NCBI GenBank assembly: GCA_903823545.1 | Contig: CAIJTL010000428.1 | Span: 1-8,439, forward strand | Source: an uncultured Planctomycetaceae bacterium | Lineage (GTDB): Bacteria > Planctomycetota > Planctomycetia > Planctomycetales > Planctomycetaceae | Length of the DNA stretch: 8,439 nt | Reading direction: 5' to 3' | Part shown: one piece after another, positions 1 to 6,990 of the stretch | Layout of the letters: every line of letters starts with the position of its first letter | Position numbering within the stretch: the stretch's first letter is position 1 | Notes under the pieces: generated by a model | Told to the model about the DNA's origin: nothing | Database searches by the model: none | What the model saw: the letters and a program-made list of their open reading frames with translations, nothing else | Made by a program: the position numbers and the translations under genes

Positions 1-47
1 ATCACCCCTATTCGACGAGCGCGATTCCCCCCAGTCGAGTCCCTACC

Positions 48-2609
48 ATGTTGCAACGACGACTGGTCTTTCAAGCCTTCGATGCGTCGTGGACCAGCCT
101 GGCGGTAGTGGCTGTCGTGATCGCGGCAGCGGCTTTGGTTGTCTTGCTATCGCGGTATGAACGCAAATTGGTTCCTGCCCCGGTCGGCTATGGTCTGTTG
201 TTGCTGCGGCTTTGCGTTATCGCCACGTTGTGGCTCGCGCTGTTGCAGCCGGTCATGACTTGGTCGGTTGATCGCGAACGAACCGGGCGAGTGGTTGTGT
301 CGCTGGACGTCTCCGAAAGCATGACGACCGCAGACAAGATCGCGACTCCCGCTGAGAAGTTCCGTATGGCAATCGGCTTGGGGATGATCGGGAACGATCA
401 GAACCAAGAACGCACTAAACGCTGGCTCGCAGATTTTGAAGCAGATCGCGAGCCAGCGTGGGTCGACGAAAACGAGACTGCAGACGCGGAGAAACGAAAA
501 CAACTGGCGAAAACTCGAAAGGAATTCGTCGCTGGTGCGTTTCGTGAAATCGAGCGATTGCCACGCACGGAAATCGCTCGCCGACTGCTGCTGCTGAACG
601 ACAAACCAGAAGGTTGGCTCAATGAGCTCAAAAAGTCATTTCTGATTGAGCTGCGCATCTTCGCCGGCAAGTCGATACCGAGCGAAGAGGAGACATTGGC
701 CGAGACAGTCCAGAAACCGCCAGAAGGAGTCGGAGTCAACGTCACCAATCTTGTCGCTGCGCTCGATGCAACGGCGGCAGATCAACAGTCGCCGGTACGA
801 GCGATTGTCATGTTGACCGACGGTCGTGAGACCTCTGGGAGTGATGCCGTTGCTGCCGCTCGACGTTGGAAAGACCTCAACGCGGCGATCTATCCCGTGT
901 TGGTCGGCTCGGAAAGACGACCGAAAGACATCGTCCTCGACGCGCTCGACGTCCCACCCAGCGCGTATCTCAATGACAAACCGCTCGCAAAAGTGACGTT
1001 ACAGGCCGCGGGCTTTGAAGGTGAAACGCTGAGCATAGTGCTTGAGGAAATCGGCGGAGCTACGCAGACGAAGTCTGTTGTTGTCCCCAAGTCCGAATCC
1101 GGTTTACCTCCTTCAGCGACTGTTGAGTTCGCACTCGATGCGACAAAACTCGGACGGCATCAATTCACCGTACGAACCGATGTTTTGAAAGCGGAGACTC
1201 GCGATGACAATAACTCTCGAGATTTCTCGCTGACGGTCATCGACGACAAGGCGAAGGTATTATTGGTTGATGGCGAAGCTCGGTGGGAGTTTCGATTCCT
1301 CGACAGTGCATTCAGTCGCGACGAGCGAGTTCGCTTCGAGCGTGTCTTGTTCGAACAGCCCTTCATGGGGATTCTCGGTGAGACCTTTTATCCCCGACGT
1401 CTGAACTTCGGCGCGATCGACACGCCGATCGAAAAGTCGCCGCTGGCCGAGTTCGATCTCGTAGTGATCGGCGACGTCTCGCCGCGCGATTTGCCGGAGC
1501 CGGTCCTCACGCAGTTGGACAAGTTTGTTTCCGACATTGGAGGCACGGTCGTCTTCATCGCGGGCAAACGGCAAATGCCTCAGCAATATCATTCAGCAAC
1601 ACTCGACAAATTGTTGCCTCTCACGAATCCGCGAGTCGTTAGCTTGCTCGATCCACCAACCACGCCACCCCATCTTCGAGGCTTTCATCTGCGGCTGACA
1701 CCTGACGGTGAGCGTGAGACGACTCTGCAACTGGCTGCTGAGTTGGAATCAAATCGGACGACTTGGAAATCTCTTCCCGGACATCCCTGGGTAATGGTCG
1801 GTGAAGTGAAGCCGGGTGCGACCGTCTTGGCGACAGCCGATGACGGACAGCCGCTGCCTCCGGAAATGGAGCGGACTCGTGCTTTGATTGTGCAACAATA
1901 CTACGGTTTGGGCCAAGTTCTTTGGTTGGGCTTCGATAGCACATGGCGTTGGCGACATCGAGTTGGCGATCAGCATCATCATCGTTTTTGGGGACAACTT
2001 GCACGCACTGCCGCTCAAAACAAAGCGACGGCAGGCAATGAATTTGTTCGCTTTGGTCTTGAGGCGACCGATATTCCGAGCGGTCAAGATGTCGTGTTTC
2101 GTGCAAGGTGGACTCCGCAAACACTCGCACGCCGGCCTGGCGTGAAGGGAATGGTTGCGATCTACCCGAGGCAAAATGCAAAGCCTGACGAACCAGTGGC
2201 GACAATAGACCTGTTGCCCGATCCGACACGCCCGGCACAACATCAAGGCCGATGGCTTGCTCCGTCCGCAGGGGAGTATCGAGCGGTTCTCAAAATCGAC
2301 GGCCCTCCATTGGGAGTTGCCGCTGACAAAGAAGTCGCCGCCGAATTTCAGATACGTGGACCGCTTACCAAAGAGCTTGGAGATGTCACCGCGACACGAA
2401 CGCTGTTGGAACAAATCGCCCAAGCGTCAAGCGGCCGCTTGATACTGCCTCACCAATTGAGTGATTTAGCAAAGCTGATTCAGCCGGAAAATCTGAAGAC
2501 GACGGAGTCGTTCGAGCACACGCTTTGGGATCACTGGGGACTGATGGCCCTGTTGTTCGGCTTATTGACCGCCGAATGGGGGCTGCGGAAATGGAACGGG
2601 TTGCCTTGA
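48..2609 (+). CDS. Membrane-anchored VWA protein with inactive glutamine-amidotransferase-like domain (853 aa)
   Basis: Two hydrophobic segments (about residues 15-34 and 47-69) are followed by a von Willebrand factor A domain. Its metal-site motif DxSxS is seen as DVSES at 87-91, and the later TDG motif at 257-259. Between them lies a long, charged, probably helical insert (about 97-220). Residues about 290-400 look like an Ig/CARDB-type beta domain. Residues about 403-540 (VLLVDGEARWEF, then FDLVVIGDV, then GGTVVFIAGK) resemble the class I glutamine amidotransferase fold but hold no cysteine, so amidotransferase activity is unlikely. A final hydrophobic stretch near 830-843 suggests a C-terminal anchor. 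Large proteins of this make-up are common in Planctomycetota, often beside MoxR ATPase and DUF58 genes; that operon may lie to the left. The start has no strong Shine-Dalgarno sequence and its frame is open to base 3, so a start further left is possible. The biological role is unknown; protein-protein binding through the VWA domain is inferred. Confidence 0.9.
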   Translation: MLQRRLVFQAFDASWTSLAVVAVVIAAAALVVLLSRYERKLVPAPVGYGLLLLRLCVIATLWLALLQPVMTWSVDRERTGRVVVSLDVSESMTTADKIATPAEKFRMAIGLGMIGNDQNQERTKRWLADFEADREPAWVDENETADAEKRKQLAKTRKEFVAGAFREIERLPRTEIARRLLLLNDKPEGWLNELKKSFLIELRIFAGKSIPSEEETLAETVQKPPEGVGVNVTNLVAALDATAADQQSPVRAIVMLTDGRETSGSDAVAAARRWKDLNAAIYPVLVGSERRPKDIVLDALDVPPSAYLNDKPLAKVTLQAAGFEGETLSIVLEEIGGATQTKSVVVPKSESGLPPSATVEFALDATKLGRHQFTVRTDVLKAETRDDNNSRDFSLTVIDDKAKVLLVDGEARWEFRFLDSAFSRDERVRFERVLFEQPFMGILGETFYPRRLNFGAIDTPIEKSPLAEFDLVVIGDVSPRDLPEPVLTQLDKFVSDIGGTVVFIAGKRQMPQQYHSATLDKLLPLTNPRVVSLLDPPTTPPHLRGFHLRLTPDGERETTLQLAAELESNRTTWKSLPGHPWVMVGEVKPGATVLATADDGQPLPPEMERTRALIVQQYYGLGQVLWLGFDSTWRWRHRVGDQHHHRFWGQLARTAAQNKATAGNEFVRFGLEATDIPSGQDVVFRARWTPQTLARRPGVKGMVAIYPRQNAKPDEPVATIDLLPDPTRPAQHQGRWLAPSAGEYRAVLKIDGPPLGVAADKEVAAEFQIRGPLTKELGDVTATRTLLEQIAQASSGRLILPHQLSDLAKLIQPENLKTTESFEHTLWDHWGLMALLFGLLTAEWGLRKWNGLP
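419..459. repeat. Perfect 12-bp inverted repeat within the VWA gene
   Basis: The arms ACGCTGGCTCGC (419-430) and GCGAGCCAGCGT (448-459) are exact reverse complements separated by 17 bases. They could form a GC-rich hairpin in DNA or mRNA. The repeat lies in the coding sequence for the charged insert of the VWA protein (residues about 124-138, around RWLADFEADREPAW). No T-run follows on either strand, so it is not an intrinsic terminator. Whether it has a function or is a coincidence of codon choice is not known. Confidence 0.75.
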
Positions 2610-2630
2610 ATCGGAAGAAGGCGGTGCAAT

Positions 2631-2670
2631 AAAAAAGGGACTCATATGTCATATGCGTCCCATAAGTCCC
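2631..2670 (-). terminator. Intrinsic terminator of the minus-strand VWA gene, possibly bidirectional
   Basis: Read on the minus strand, GGGAC (2661-2657) pairs with GTCCC (2641-2637) and is followed directly by six T (2636-2631). Inside the stem, after one mismatch, two copies of the palindrome CATATG (2643-2648, 2650-2655) extend the pairing by about four base pairs. It begins 36 bases after the TAG stop of the minus-strand gene. An alternative stem pairs GGGACT (2637-2642) with AGTCCC (2665-2670). On the plus strand this second form is followed by ATTCTCATTTT, so it may also stop transcripts of the gene ending at 2609. Confidence 0.75.
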
Positions 2671-2696
2671 ATTCTCATTTTGTAGCCAGCGGCGCA

Positions 2697-4634
2697 CTAA
2701 AGATTCGGCTTAACTCGTGCTGCGGCCTTCTTTCGCATCTCTTCTTTTTTCTTCTCTTCTTCATCCGCGAAGGCGGGGCCGAGTTTTCGTTTTTCGGCCA
2801 TGGCTCGCTCTGCCTTCTCATAGTCTTTGTGCATTTCTTTCCAAGACCAGCCCATTGGCTTGCTCAACTCTCGCTCAGCCAACTTTCCCCAAGGAGTTCC
2901 TTGGTGGCTGTTGACGACTCGATCGAGGTACTCCTGAGCTTTCGCGGCCATCTTTTTGACTTGCACTCCGGTTGAAATCTCATCGGACGCGACGAGTTCC
3001 CAGGTGTTGTTCTCCATCTTCTCAAAAGTCTTAGGAGAGGCTTTCATCTGCGCGAGCATCATGTTGTAGCCGTAGGCTCGAACTCGCATCGCGAGAACTC
3101 GCCCGTAGGCAGTGTCGTAGGCGGCTTGCCAACGTGGTTCTTTGACTTTCGTACGATCCTTTTCCCCTTGCTCCAAGAGGCTGGCAATTTCATTGAGCTT
3201 GTAATCGAGCACTGCAAATGGCTTTTGGGCTTCACCTAGCTGCGTTCGCAGCACGGCATCGGTGTCCGCTCGGAAGATAACTTCAGGGGTCGGCATGTTT
3301 TCACCCAACGTTTTGCGGGCGGCGTCAACGAGCACAGTTTTCGCTCGATTCGCTTGCAGATCCTTCGTGTAGAAGCGAATCGGCCGGTAGTCCGGAAGGT
3401 AGTTGCGCATCACCGTCGGGTCAAAATGAACACCCCTCATTTCGTCGGCGATCAAGTAAACCCCTTGAGTTTCAGCACAAAGCCGAGTGAGAGCATAAGG
3501 GCCTAGGCCGGCTGTCATGCGTGTGAGATCGCCAGAGGGAACACCCCAAAACGGAAGGTTTACATACTCGGGAGCGATCGTTTCCGGGCCTTGGTCGACG
3601 GGAAGTTCTTCCTCAAAGCCGTCTTCGTATTTGTACCGGACATATCCCTTCTCTTGGCCGAAGGGAGCAGCGTTACCAACGCAGTAAACTTTAAAACCGG
3701 CTGATGCGGTCGTTTGGATGCACTGATCAAGTTTGTCAAAGTCATCTCCACGTTCGTCGGTCACAATCACGACCATGCAATTGCGATGTTCGCGAGTTCG
3801 ATAATCACGGTACTTCTTCACGGTGAGATCGACAGCATTAAAGACGTTCTCTTTACCGCTCTTGTCTTCCGGGATTGCTTTGACCAAATCGACGAGGCTC
3901 TCATAGTCCTCGGTTGCGTCCTTTGACAGGAAGTGCGTGTCTTTGCCGAAGCTTACGACAGCGGTTTTCAATGCGTTGTTCTTCGTTTCAACGTTCAACA
4001 AACCGAGTTGTTTGTAGATGTTCTCAAAGCGTGAAGCGACTGCCTCGCGACGCTCCTTCATGGAACCAGACTCGTCGAACAACCAAACCACAAGCGTTTT
4101 CTTCTCTTTCAGTGAGGCCATAATTTCGAAGGTCAGGCGATCAATCGAACCGGCGACTCCACTTCCTTTGCCACCTGTACCGCTGAGGTTTTCTGTCCCG
4201 CCACGAACATCAACTGATCGAGAAAGCGATTCAGTACTCACTTCGCCGATTGTCGCTGCGGGAGCAACATCCACTTTGACCAACTCTTCTTGAAGCTTGC
4301 GTGACGTGACCTGCTGAGGCGAAGGAGTCATCTGAGAGGCCGCCGCCAACGAAGGACTCAGCGAATCACCATCGCCACCGTTGCCGACTTGGTCGGTTGC
4401 TGCGACGTCGAATTTGAATTCCGGCTCAACCGCTTCTTCGACCTCGCTGCTCACGATCAGTTCTTCAAACTTCTCGCGTAGAATCGGGAAACTCCAAAAG
4501 GCGAGGCCCACCAACACCACCGTATGCAATCCAAGGCTCACGGCCCACGCGGGCAATTCACGAGTCGCCAACCAACTGTTGGAGCCTGAATCTGATGCGG
4601 GATTCTGTGATTGTGGCAATACAGATTGAGACAT
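2697..4634 (-). CDS. Single-pass membrane VWA-domain protein (645 aa)
   Basis: The start is placed at 4634 because AAGGAG lies six bases upstream of that ATG; the 40 extra codons of the longer open frame have no such support. A short N-terminal tail precedes one membrane segment (about residues 29-49, containing SLGLHTVVLVG), of a type often seen in TonB-like planctomycete membrane proteins. A low-complexity Ser/Gly/Thr-rich linker (about 85-165) leads to a VWA domain at about 178-330, with DESGS at 187-191 as the DxSxS metal motif and TDE at 292-294 where TDG is usual. The remaining C-terminal half is probably helical and ends in a Glu/Lys-rich tail (about 625-638). Single-gene unit, converging on the other VWA gene and ended by the hairpin at 2631-2661. 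No enzyme motif is visible; it is probably a membrane-tethered binding or scaffold protein, of unknown partner. Confidence 0.9.
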   Translation of the reverse strand: MSQSVLPQSQNPASDSGSNSWLATRELPAWAVSLGLHTVVLVGLAFWSFPILREKFEELIVSSEVEEAVEPEFKFDVAATDQVGNGGDGDSLSPSLAAASQMTPSPQQVTSRKLQEELVKVDVAPAATIGEVSTESLSRSVDVRGGTENLSGTGGKGSGVAGSIDRLTFEIMASLKEKKTLVVWLFDESGSMKERREAVASRFENIYKQLGLLNVETKNNALKTAVVSFGKDTHFLSKDATEDYESLVDLVKAIPEDKSGKENVFNAVDLTVKKYRDYRTREHRNCMVVIVTDERGDDFDKLDQCIQTTASAGFKVYCVGNAAPFGQEKGYVRYKYEDGFEEELPVDQGPETIAPEYVNLPFWGVPSGDLTRMTAGLGPYALTRLCAETQGVYLIADEMRGVHFDPTVMRNYLPDYRPIRFYTKDLQANRAKTVLVDAARKTLGENMPTPEVIFRADTDAVLRTQLGEAQKPFAVLDYKLNEIASLLEQGEKDRTKVKEPRWQAAYDTAYGRVLAMRVRAYGYNMMLAQMKASPKTFEKMENNTWELVASDEISTGVQVKKMAAKAQEYLDRVVNSHQGTPWGKLAERELSKPMGWSWKEMHKDYEKAERAMAEKRKLGPAFADEEEKKKEEMRKKAAARVKPNL

Positions 4635-4640
4635 GAGTTG

Positions 4641-4646
4641 CTCCTT
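4641..4646 (-). promoter_or_regulatory. Ribosome binding site setting the start of the 645-aa VWA protein
   Basis: The minus strand reads AAGGAG, then six bases, then ATG at 4634. This good match to the Shine-Dalgarno sequence favours 4634 over the upstream ATG at 4754. Confidence 0.8.
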
Positions 4647-4718
4647 GAAAACCAAATAAGGTTCATAGCCCCAAAAGGAATCAATTCCTCGCTCGGGCAC
4701 CCCTAAAACCGTCAGGCA

Positions 4719-4747
4719 ACAATAAACGTTCGCCACATCCTGGGCAA
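4719..4747 (-). promoter_or_regulatory. Candidate sigma-70-type promoter for the 645-aa VWA gene
   Basis: On the minus strand TTGCCC (4747-4742) and TATTGT (4724-4719) are separated by 17 bases, each matching four of six consensus positions. It would give a leader of about 80 bases. This is a by-eye match in a region where such matches arise by chance. Confidence 0.3.
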
Positions 4748-4769
4748 CGGGCAAAAAACCTGTACTTTC

Positions 4770-4790
4770 TCAACATAACATCGATGTTGA
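4770..4790. promoter_or_regulatory. Palindrome AACATCGATGTT, possible operator
   Basis: AACATCGATGTT at 4777-4788 is a perfect 12-bp palindrome. It overlaps a second inverted repeat, TCAACAT (4770-4776) and ATGTTGA (4784-4790). It lies between the two divergent genes, roughly 70 bases upstream of the start points predicted from the weak promoters on either side. A dimeric regulator could bind here, but no regulator gene is in the window and no known site is matched. Confidence 0.4.
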
Positions 4791-4817
4791 AGTCTGATTA
4801 TGACGTCGTGACGGTGG

Positions 4818-4844
4818 TTGTCGGATGAATGAGGGGCCTAGAAT
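4818..4844 (+). promoter_or_regulatory. Weak candidate promoter for the thioredoxin-lipase pair
   Basis: TTGTCG (4818-4823) and TAGAAT (4839-4844) stand 15 bases apart. The -10 match is good, the -35 match and spacing are poor. A leader of about 145 bases would follow. Confidence 0.2.
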
Positions 4845-4984
4845 GATCGAGTTGCCCCATCGCGTGTGAATCCCCTTTTCTGAAAGCCGATCTCATGTTT
4901 CGTGCTCGCTAGGCACTCGCGAGGTTGCCGCTCGACTTTCATTTGCCGTTTCATTAATCCCGCTTAACTCCAATGTCAGCCTTC

Positions 4985-4988
4985 GGAG
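4985..4988 (+). promoter_or_regulatory. Ribosome binding site of the thioredoxin gene
   Basis: GGAG six bases before the ATG at 4995 supports this start, which also begins a well-formed signal peptide. Confidence 0.7.
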
Positions 4989-4994
4989 TCATAC

Positions 4995-6002
4995 ATGAAT
5001 TCATTTGCCAAAACCGTGTTTTTACCGCTCATCGTTTCAGTCGTTGCGTCTTGGTTTGATTTGGGTGCTTTCGCTGACGAACCGGTCGCTGGCAAGTCTG
5101 GAACAGCCCTATTTCGCGAGACAATCGTTGCTCGCCATCGGGAATTGCTTCGCGACGCGGCGAAGTATGTCGAGCAGAATCCAACAGCCAGTGACCTTGA
5201 AGAGGTCTACGTTTGGGGGATCGAAAATTCTCGCCGACTGGGAATTGAGGCCGACGCGGTGCCGCTTGCGGAGAAATGTCTTCAAAGCCCAACAACTTCG
5301 CCAAATCTCAAGACGCCGGCAAAACAAGTTTTATGCGTCGGCCTCGCGAAATCTGGTCGGCTCAATGATGCCGTCACGGCGTTTCAAGATTCTTTGCAAA
5401 CGGTCAGGTTCAACACTGCCGGTGATTCGTTAGATCTCGCCGTCGAACTCGTCGGACAAGCGGGCCTTGCTGGCGAGCACGCGAAAGCTCGTGAGATTTA
5501 CGGAACGCTGCGAAATCGGCTGGGGCTGAACCCGCAAGTCACGGAGTTCTGCGAAAACCGAATGAAGAAACTCGAACTTGCTGACGCGGATGCTCCCGAA
5601 ATCGACATGACTGATCTGTCGGGAAAGCTTACGACTGTGTCATCGTTCAAGGGAAAAGTTTTGCTGATCGACTTCTGGGCGACTAATTGTCCGCCATGTT
5701 TGGCAGAGTTTCCCAAGTTGAAGCAGTTGTATGCCGACTATCACCAACAGGGATTTGAAATCGTTGGCCTGAGTTTGGATGAGTCACGAGAGATCGTCGA
5801 AGCATTCCAAGCACGCGCTCAGCTTCCTTGGCAACTGGTCAATGAGGCGGAGCAGGTGAAAATGGCTCGTGAGAAATATCGAGTCCGAACAATTCCGTCG
5901 TTGTTTTTAGTCGGACGCGATGGACGGATCGCGAATGTAGATCTCAAGGGCAACGACCTAAGACAAGCTGTTGAACGCTGCCTCAAAACGAAAACGCCAT
6001 GA
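4995..6002 (+). CDS. Exported TlpA/ResA-like thioredoxin-fold protein (335 aa)
   Basis: A probable signal peptide (hydrophobic about residues 8-20, possible cleavage after AFA at 25-27) sends the protein out of the cytoplasm. Residues about 35-195 look all-helical and repeat-like, perhaps TPR-type, with no catalytic motif. Residues about 200-330 form a TlpA/ResA/AhpC-TSA-type thioredoxin domain: KVLLIDFWATNCPPC with the redox pair C232-P-P-C235, then GFEIVGLSLD, and the conserved cis-proline in RTIPSLFLV (P301). The family reduces or exchanges disulfides in exported proteins, often for cytochrome c maturation; here the substrate is unknown. The helical half may bind a partner. The TGA stop is 18 bp before the lipase-like gene, so the two are probably co-transcribed. 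The domain call is firm, the substrate is not. Confidence 0.92.
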   Translation: MNSFAKTVFLPLIVSVVASWFDLGAFADEPVAGKSGTALFRETIVARHRELLRDAAKYVEQNPTASDLEEVYVWGIENSRRLGIEADAVPLAEKCLQSPTTSPNLKTPAKQVLCVGLAKSGRLNDAVTAFQDSLQTVRFNTAGDSLDLAVELVGQAGLAGEHAKAREIYGTLRNRLGLNPQVTEFCENRMKKLELADADAPEIDMTDLSGKLTTVSSFKGKVLLIDFWATNCPPCLAEFPKLKQLYADYHQQGFEIVGLSLDESREIVEAFQARAQLPWQLVNEAEQVKMAREKYRVRTIPSLFLVGRDGRIANVDLKGNDLRQAVERCLKTKTP

Positions 6003-6020
6003 CTTCGAAAGGGCCGGACC

Positions 6021-6893
6021 ATGCCCCCCATCGAGCATGCGGTGAAAACCCATGATGGCATCGAATTAATTTCGCGACGTTACGCTCCGCTCGAACCGGC
6101 TGGCGATCATCGCTCGTTGGTAATCGTTCATGGGGCGAGTGAACATGGTCGGCGATACGACCACGTGGCCCGCCTCTTCAGCGATCGCGGCTGGACCGTG
6201 ATTGTTGGCGATAACCGTGGTCACGGTCGTTCTGGCGGCAATCCGATGCACGTCCGGCAGTTTTCGGACTACCTGCGAGACCTCGATGCAATCTGGGAGT
6301 ATCACTCGCTTGATCCTTCCCGAACCGTTCTGGTCGGGCATAGCTTCGGAAGCTTGATCTCAGCACGCTTTGCAGAGACTCGCCCAGAAAAGATGGCGGC
6401 CCTAGTGTTGATGGCTCCGTTGCTACGATTGAAGGTCAAAGTGAATCCATTGGTGATCGCGTGGGGCAAGCTTGTCTCGCTGTTGGTTCCGTCCGTTCGA
6501 TTTGAAAGCCGAGTCAACGTCAGAGATACAACGCGGGATGAAGTGTCGCTCGCCGCGAGAGAGGCGGACCCGCTGATTCATCGTAGCGTGACTTGCGGTT
6601 GGTTCTTCCAAATGAAGGCCGCTTTAAAGGCGGTCTGGGATGATGTGGACTCGTTAAGGATGCCTGTGTTAATCGCCCAAGGTGGAGCGGATCGCATCGT
6701 CGACCCTGAAGTGGCTCGACCGTTTCTCGATCTTTTGCCGAGCAAAACGAAGAAGTTGATGTGGGTTCCAGACCATTATCACGAGCTTCACAACGAGCCT
6801 GATTGGCTCGACACCATGACCGCAGTCGCTGAATGGGTTGAAGAGCAAATAGCGAACGCCCAGAGCTCCAACCCAGTTCTCTTACAAAACTAG
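6021..6893 (+). CDS. Alpha/beta hydrolase, monoglyceride-lipase/lysophospholipase-like (290 aa)
   Basis: The serine hydrolase fold is clear. HGASEHGRRY (37-46) is the oxyanion-side motif typical of the monoacylglycerol lipase/PldB group, and DNRGHGRSGG (64-73) follows. The nucleophile elbow is GHSFG with S108. The acid is D224 in GGADRIVDP, and the histidine is probably H254 in HYHELHNEP. The cap region (about 135-200) has a hydrophobic stretch, as expected for a lid that touches lipid. There is no signal peptide, so it probably acts in the cytoplasm or on the inner face of the membrane. The likely reaction is hydrolysis of a monoacylglycerol or lysophospholipid ester; other esters are possible. 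Length is usual for the family. A weak Shine-Dalgarno AAGGG stands seven bases before the ATG. It is the second gene of a pair with the thioredoxin; no functional link is evident. Confidence 0.92.
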   Translation: MPPIEHAVKTHDGIELISRRYAPLEPAGDHRSLVIVHGASEHGRRYDHVARLFSDRGWTVIVGDNRGHGRSGGNPMHVRQFSDYLRDLDAIWEYHSLDPSRTVLVGHSFGSLISARFAETRPEKMAALVLMAPLLRLKVKVNPLVIAWGKLVSLLVPSVRFESRVNVRDTTRDEVSLAAREADPLIHRSVTCGWFFQMKAALKAVWDDVDSLRMPVLIAQGGADRIVDPEVARPFLDLLPSKTKKLMWVPDHYHELHNEPDWLDTMTAVAEWVEEQIANAQSSNPVLLQN

Positions 6894-6939
6894 CGCGAAA
6901 CACAATCAAGCGATACTGGCCAACAAGCAACTCGATCAA

Positions 6940-6963
6940 GCGAATGGGAGCAATACCACTCGC
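6940..6963. terminator. Weak hairpin between convergent genes
   Basis: GCGAATGG (6940-6947) pairs with CCACTCGC (6956-6963) with one mismatch and an eight-base loop. It lies in the gap between the ends of the lipase gene and the minus-strand secreted-protein gene, where a terminator is expected. No T-run follows on either strand, so the role is a guess. Confidence 0.25.
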
Positions 6964-6990
6964 AGTGCAGCATGCTAAATAGCGAAGCGG

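Larger units (their letters stand above)
4635..4994. other. Divergent intergenic control region
   Basis: This 360-bp stretch separates the start of the minus-strand VWA gene from the start of the plus-strand thioredoxin gene. I find no convincing gene in it: the only long frame is the 40-codon upstream extension of the VWA gene. It holds a ribosome binding site at each end, a 12-bp palindrome (4777-4788) and weak candidate promoters on both strands. The part from about 4850 to 4980 shows only small self-complementary pieces such as CTCGCGAG (4917-4924). No riboswitch was recognised. Confidence 0.7.

Noticed and set aside
2..160. Possible tail of an upstream gene in another frame at the left edge
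   Set aside because: It would overlap the start of the large VWA gene by more than 100 bases and its translation is not protein-like; no upstream gene end can be shown.
1639..2423. Two long overlapping minus-strand open frames (199 and 224 codons)
   Set aside because: They lie opposite the amidotransferase-like and C-terminal parts of the large VWA gene, whose frame is clearly coding. Their translations have no domain-like pattern and overlap each other.
2745..2750. Run of six A on the minus strand in the Glu/Lys tail, a possible frameshift site
   Set aside because: The run is read as two AAA codons followed by GAA, the wrong phase for a classic -1 slippery heptamer, and the protein ends normally 16 codons later.
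4635..4754. A 40-codon N-terminal extension of the minus-strand VWA protein, starting at 4754
   Set aside because: The ATG at 4634 has AAGGAG at ideal spacing and is followed by a normal short tail and membrane segment. The extension has no ribosome binding site and overlaps the candidate promoter.
5005..5433. A 142-codon plus-strand open frame
   Set aside because: It lies out of frame within the thioredoxin gene, which has the signal peptide, ribosome binding site and CPPC motif.
6905..6943. Nine-base direct repeat ATCAAGCGA (6905-6913 and 6935-6943) after the lipase gene
   Set aside because: Only two short copies in the gap, with no flanking structure or mobile-element gene; chance is a sufficient explanation.
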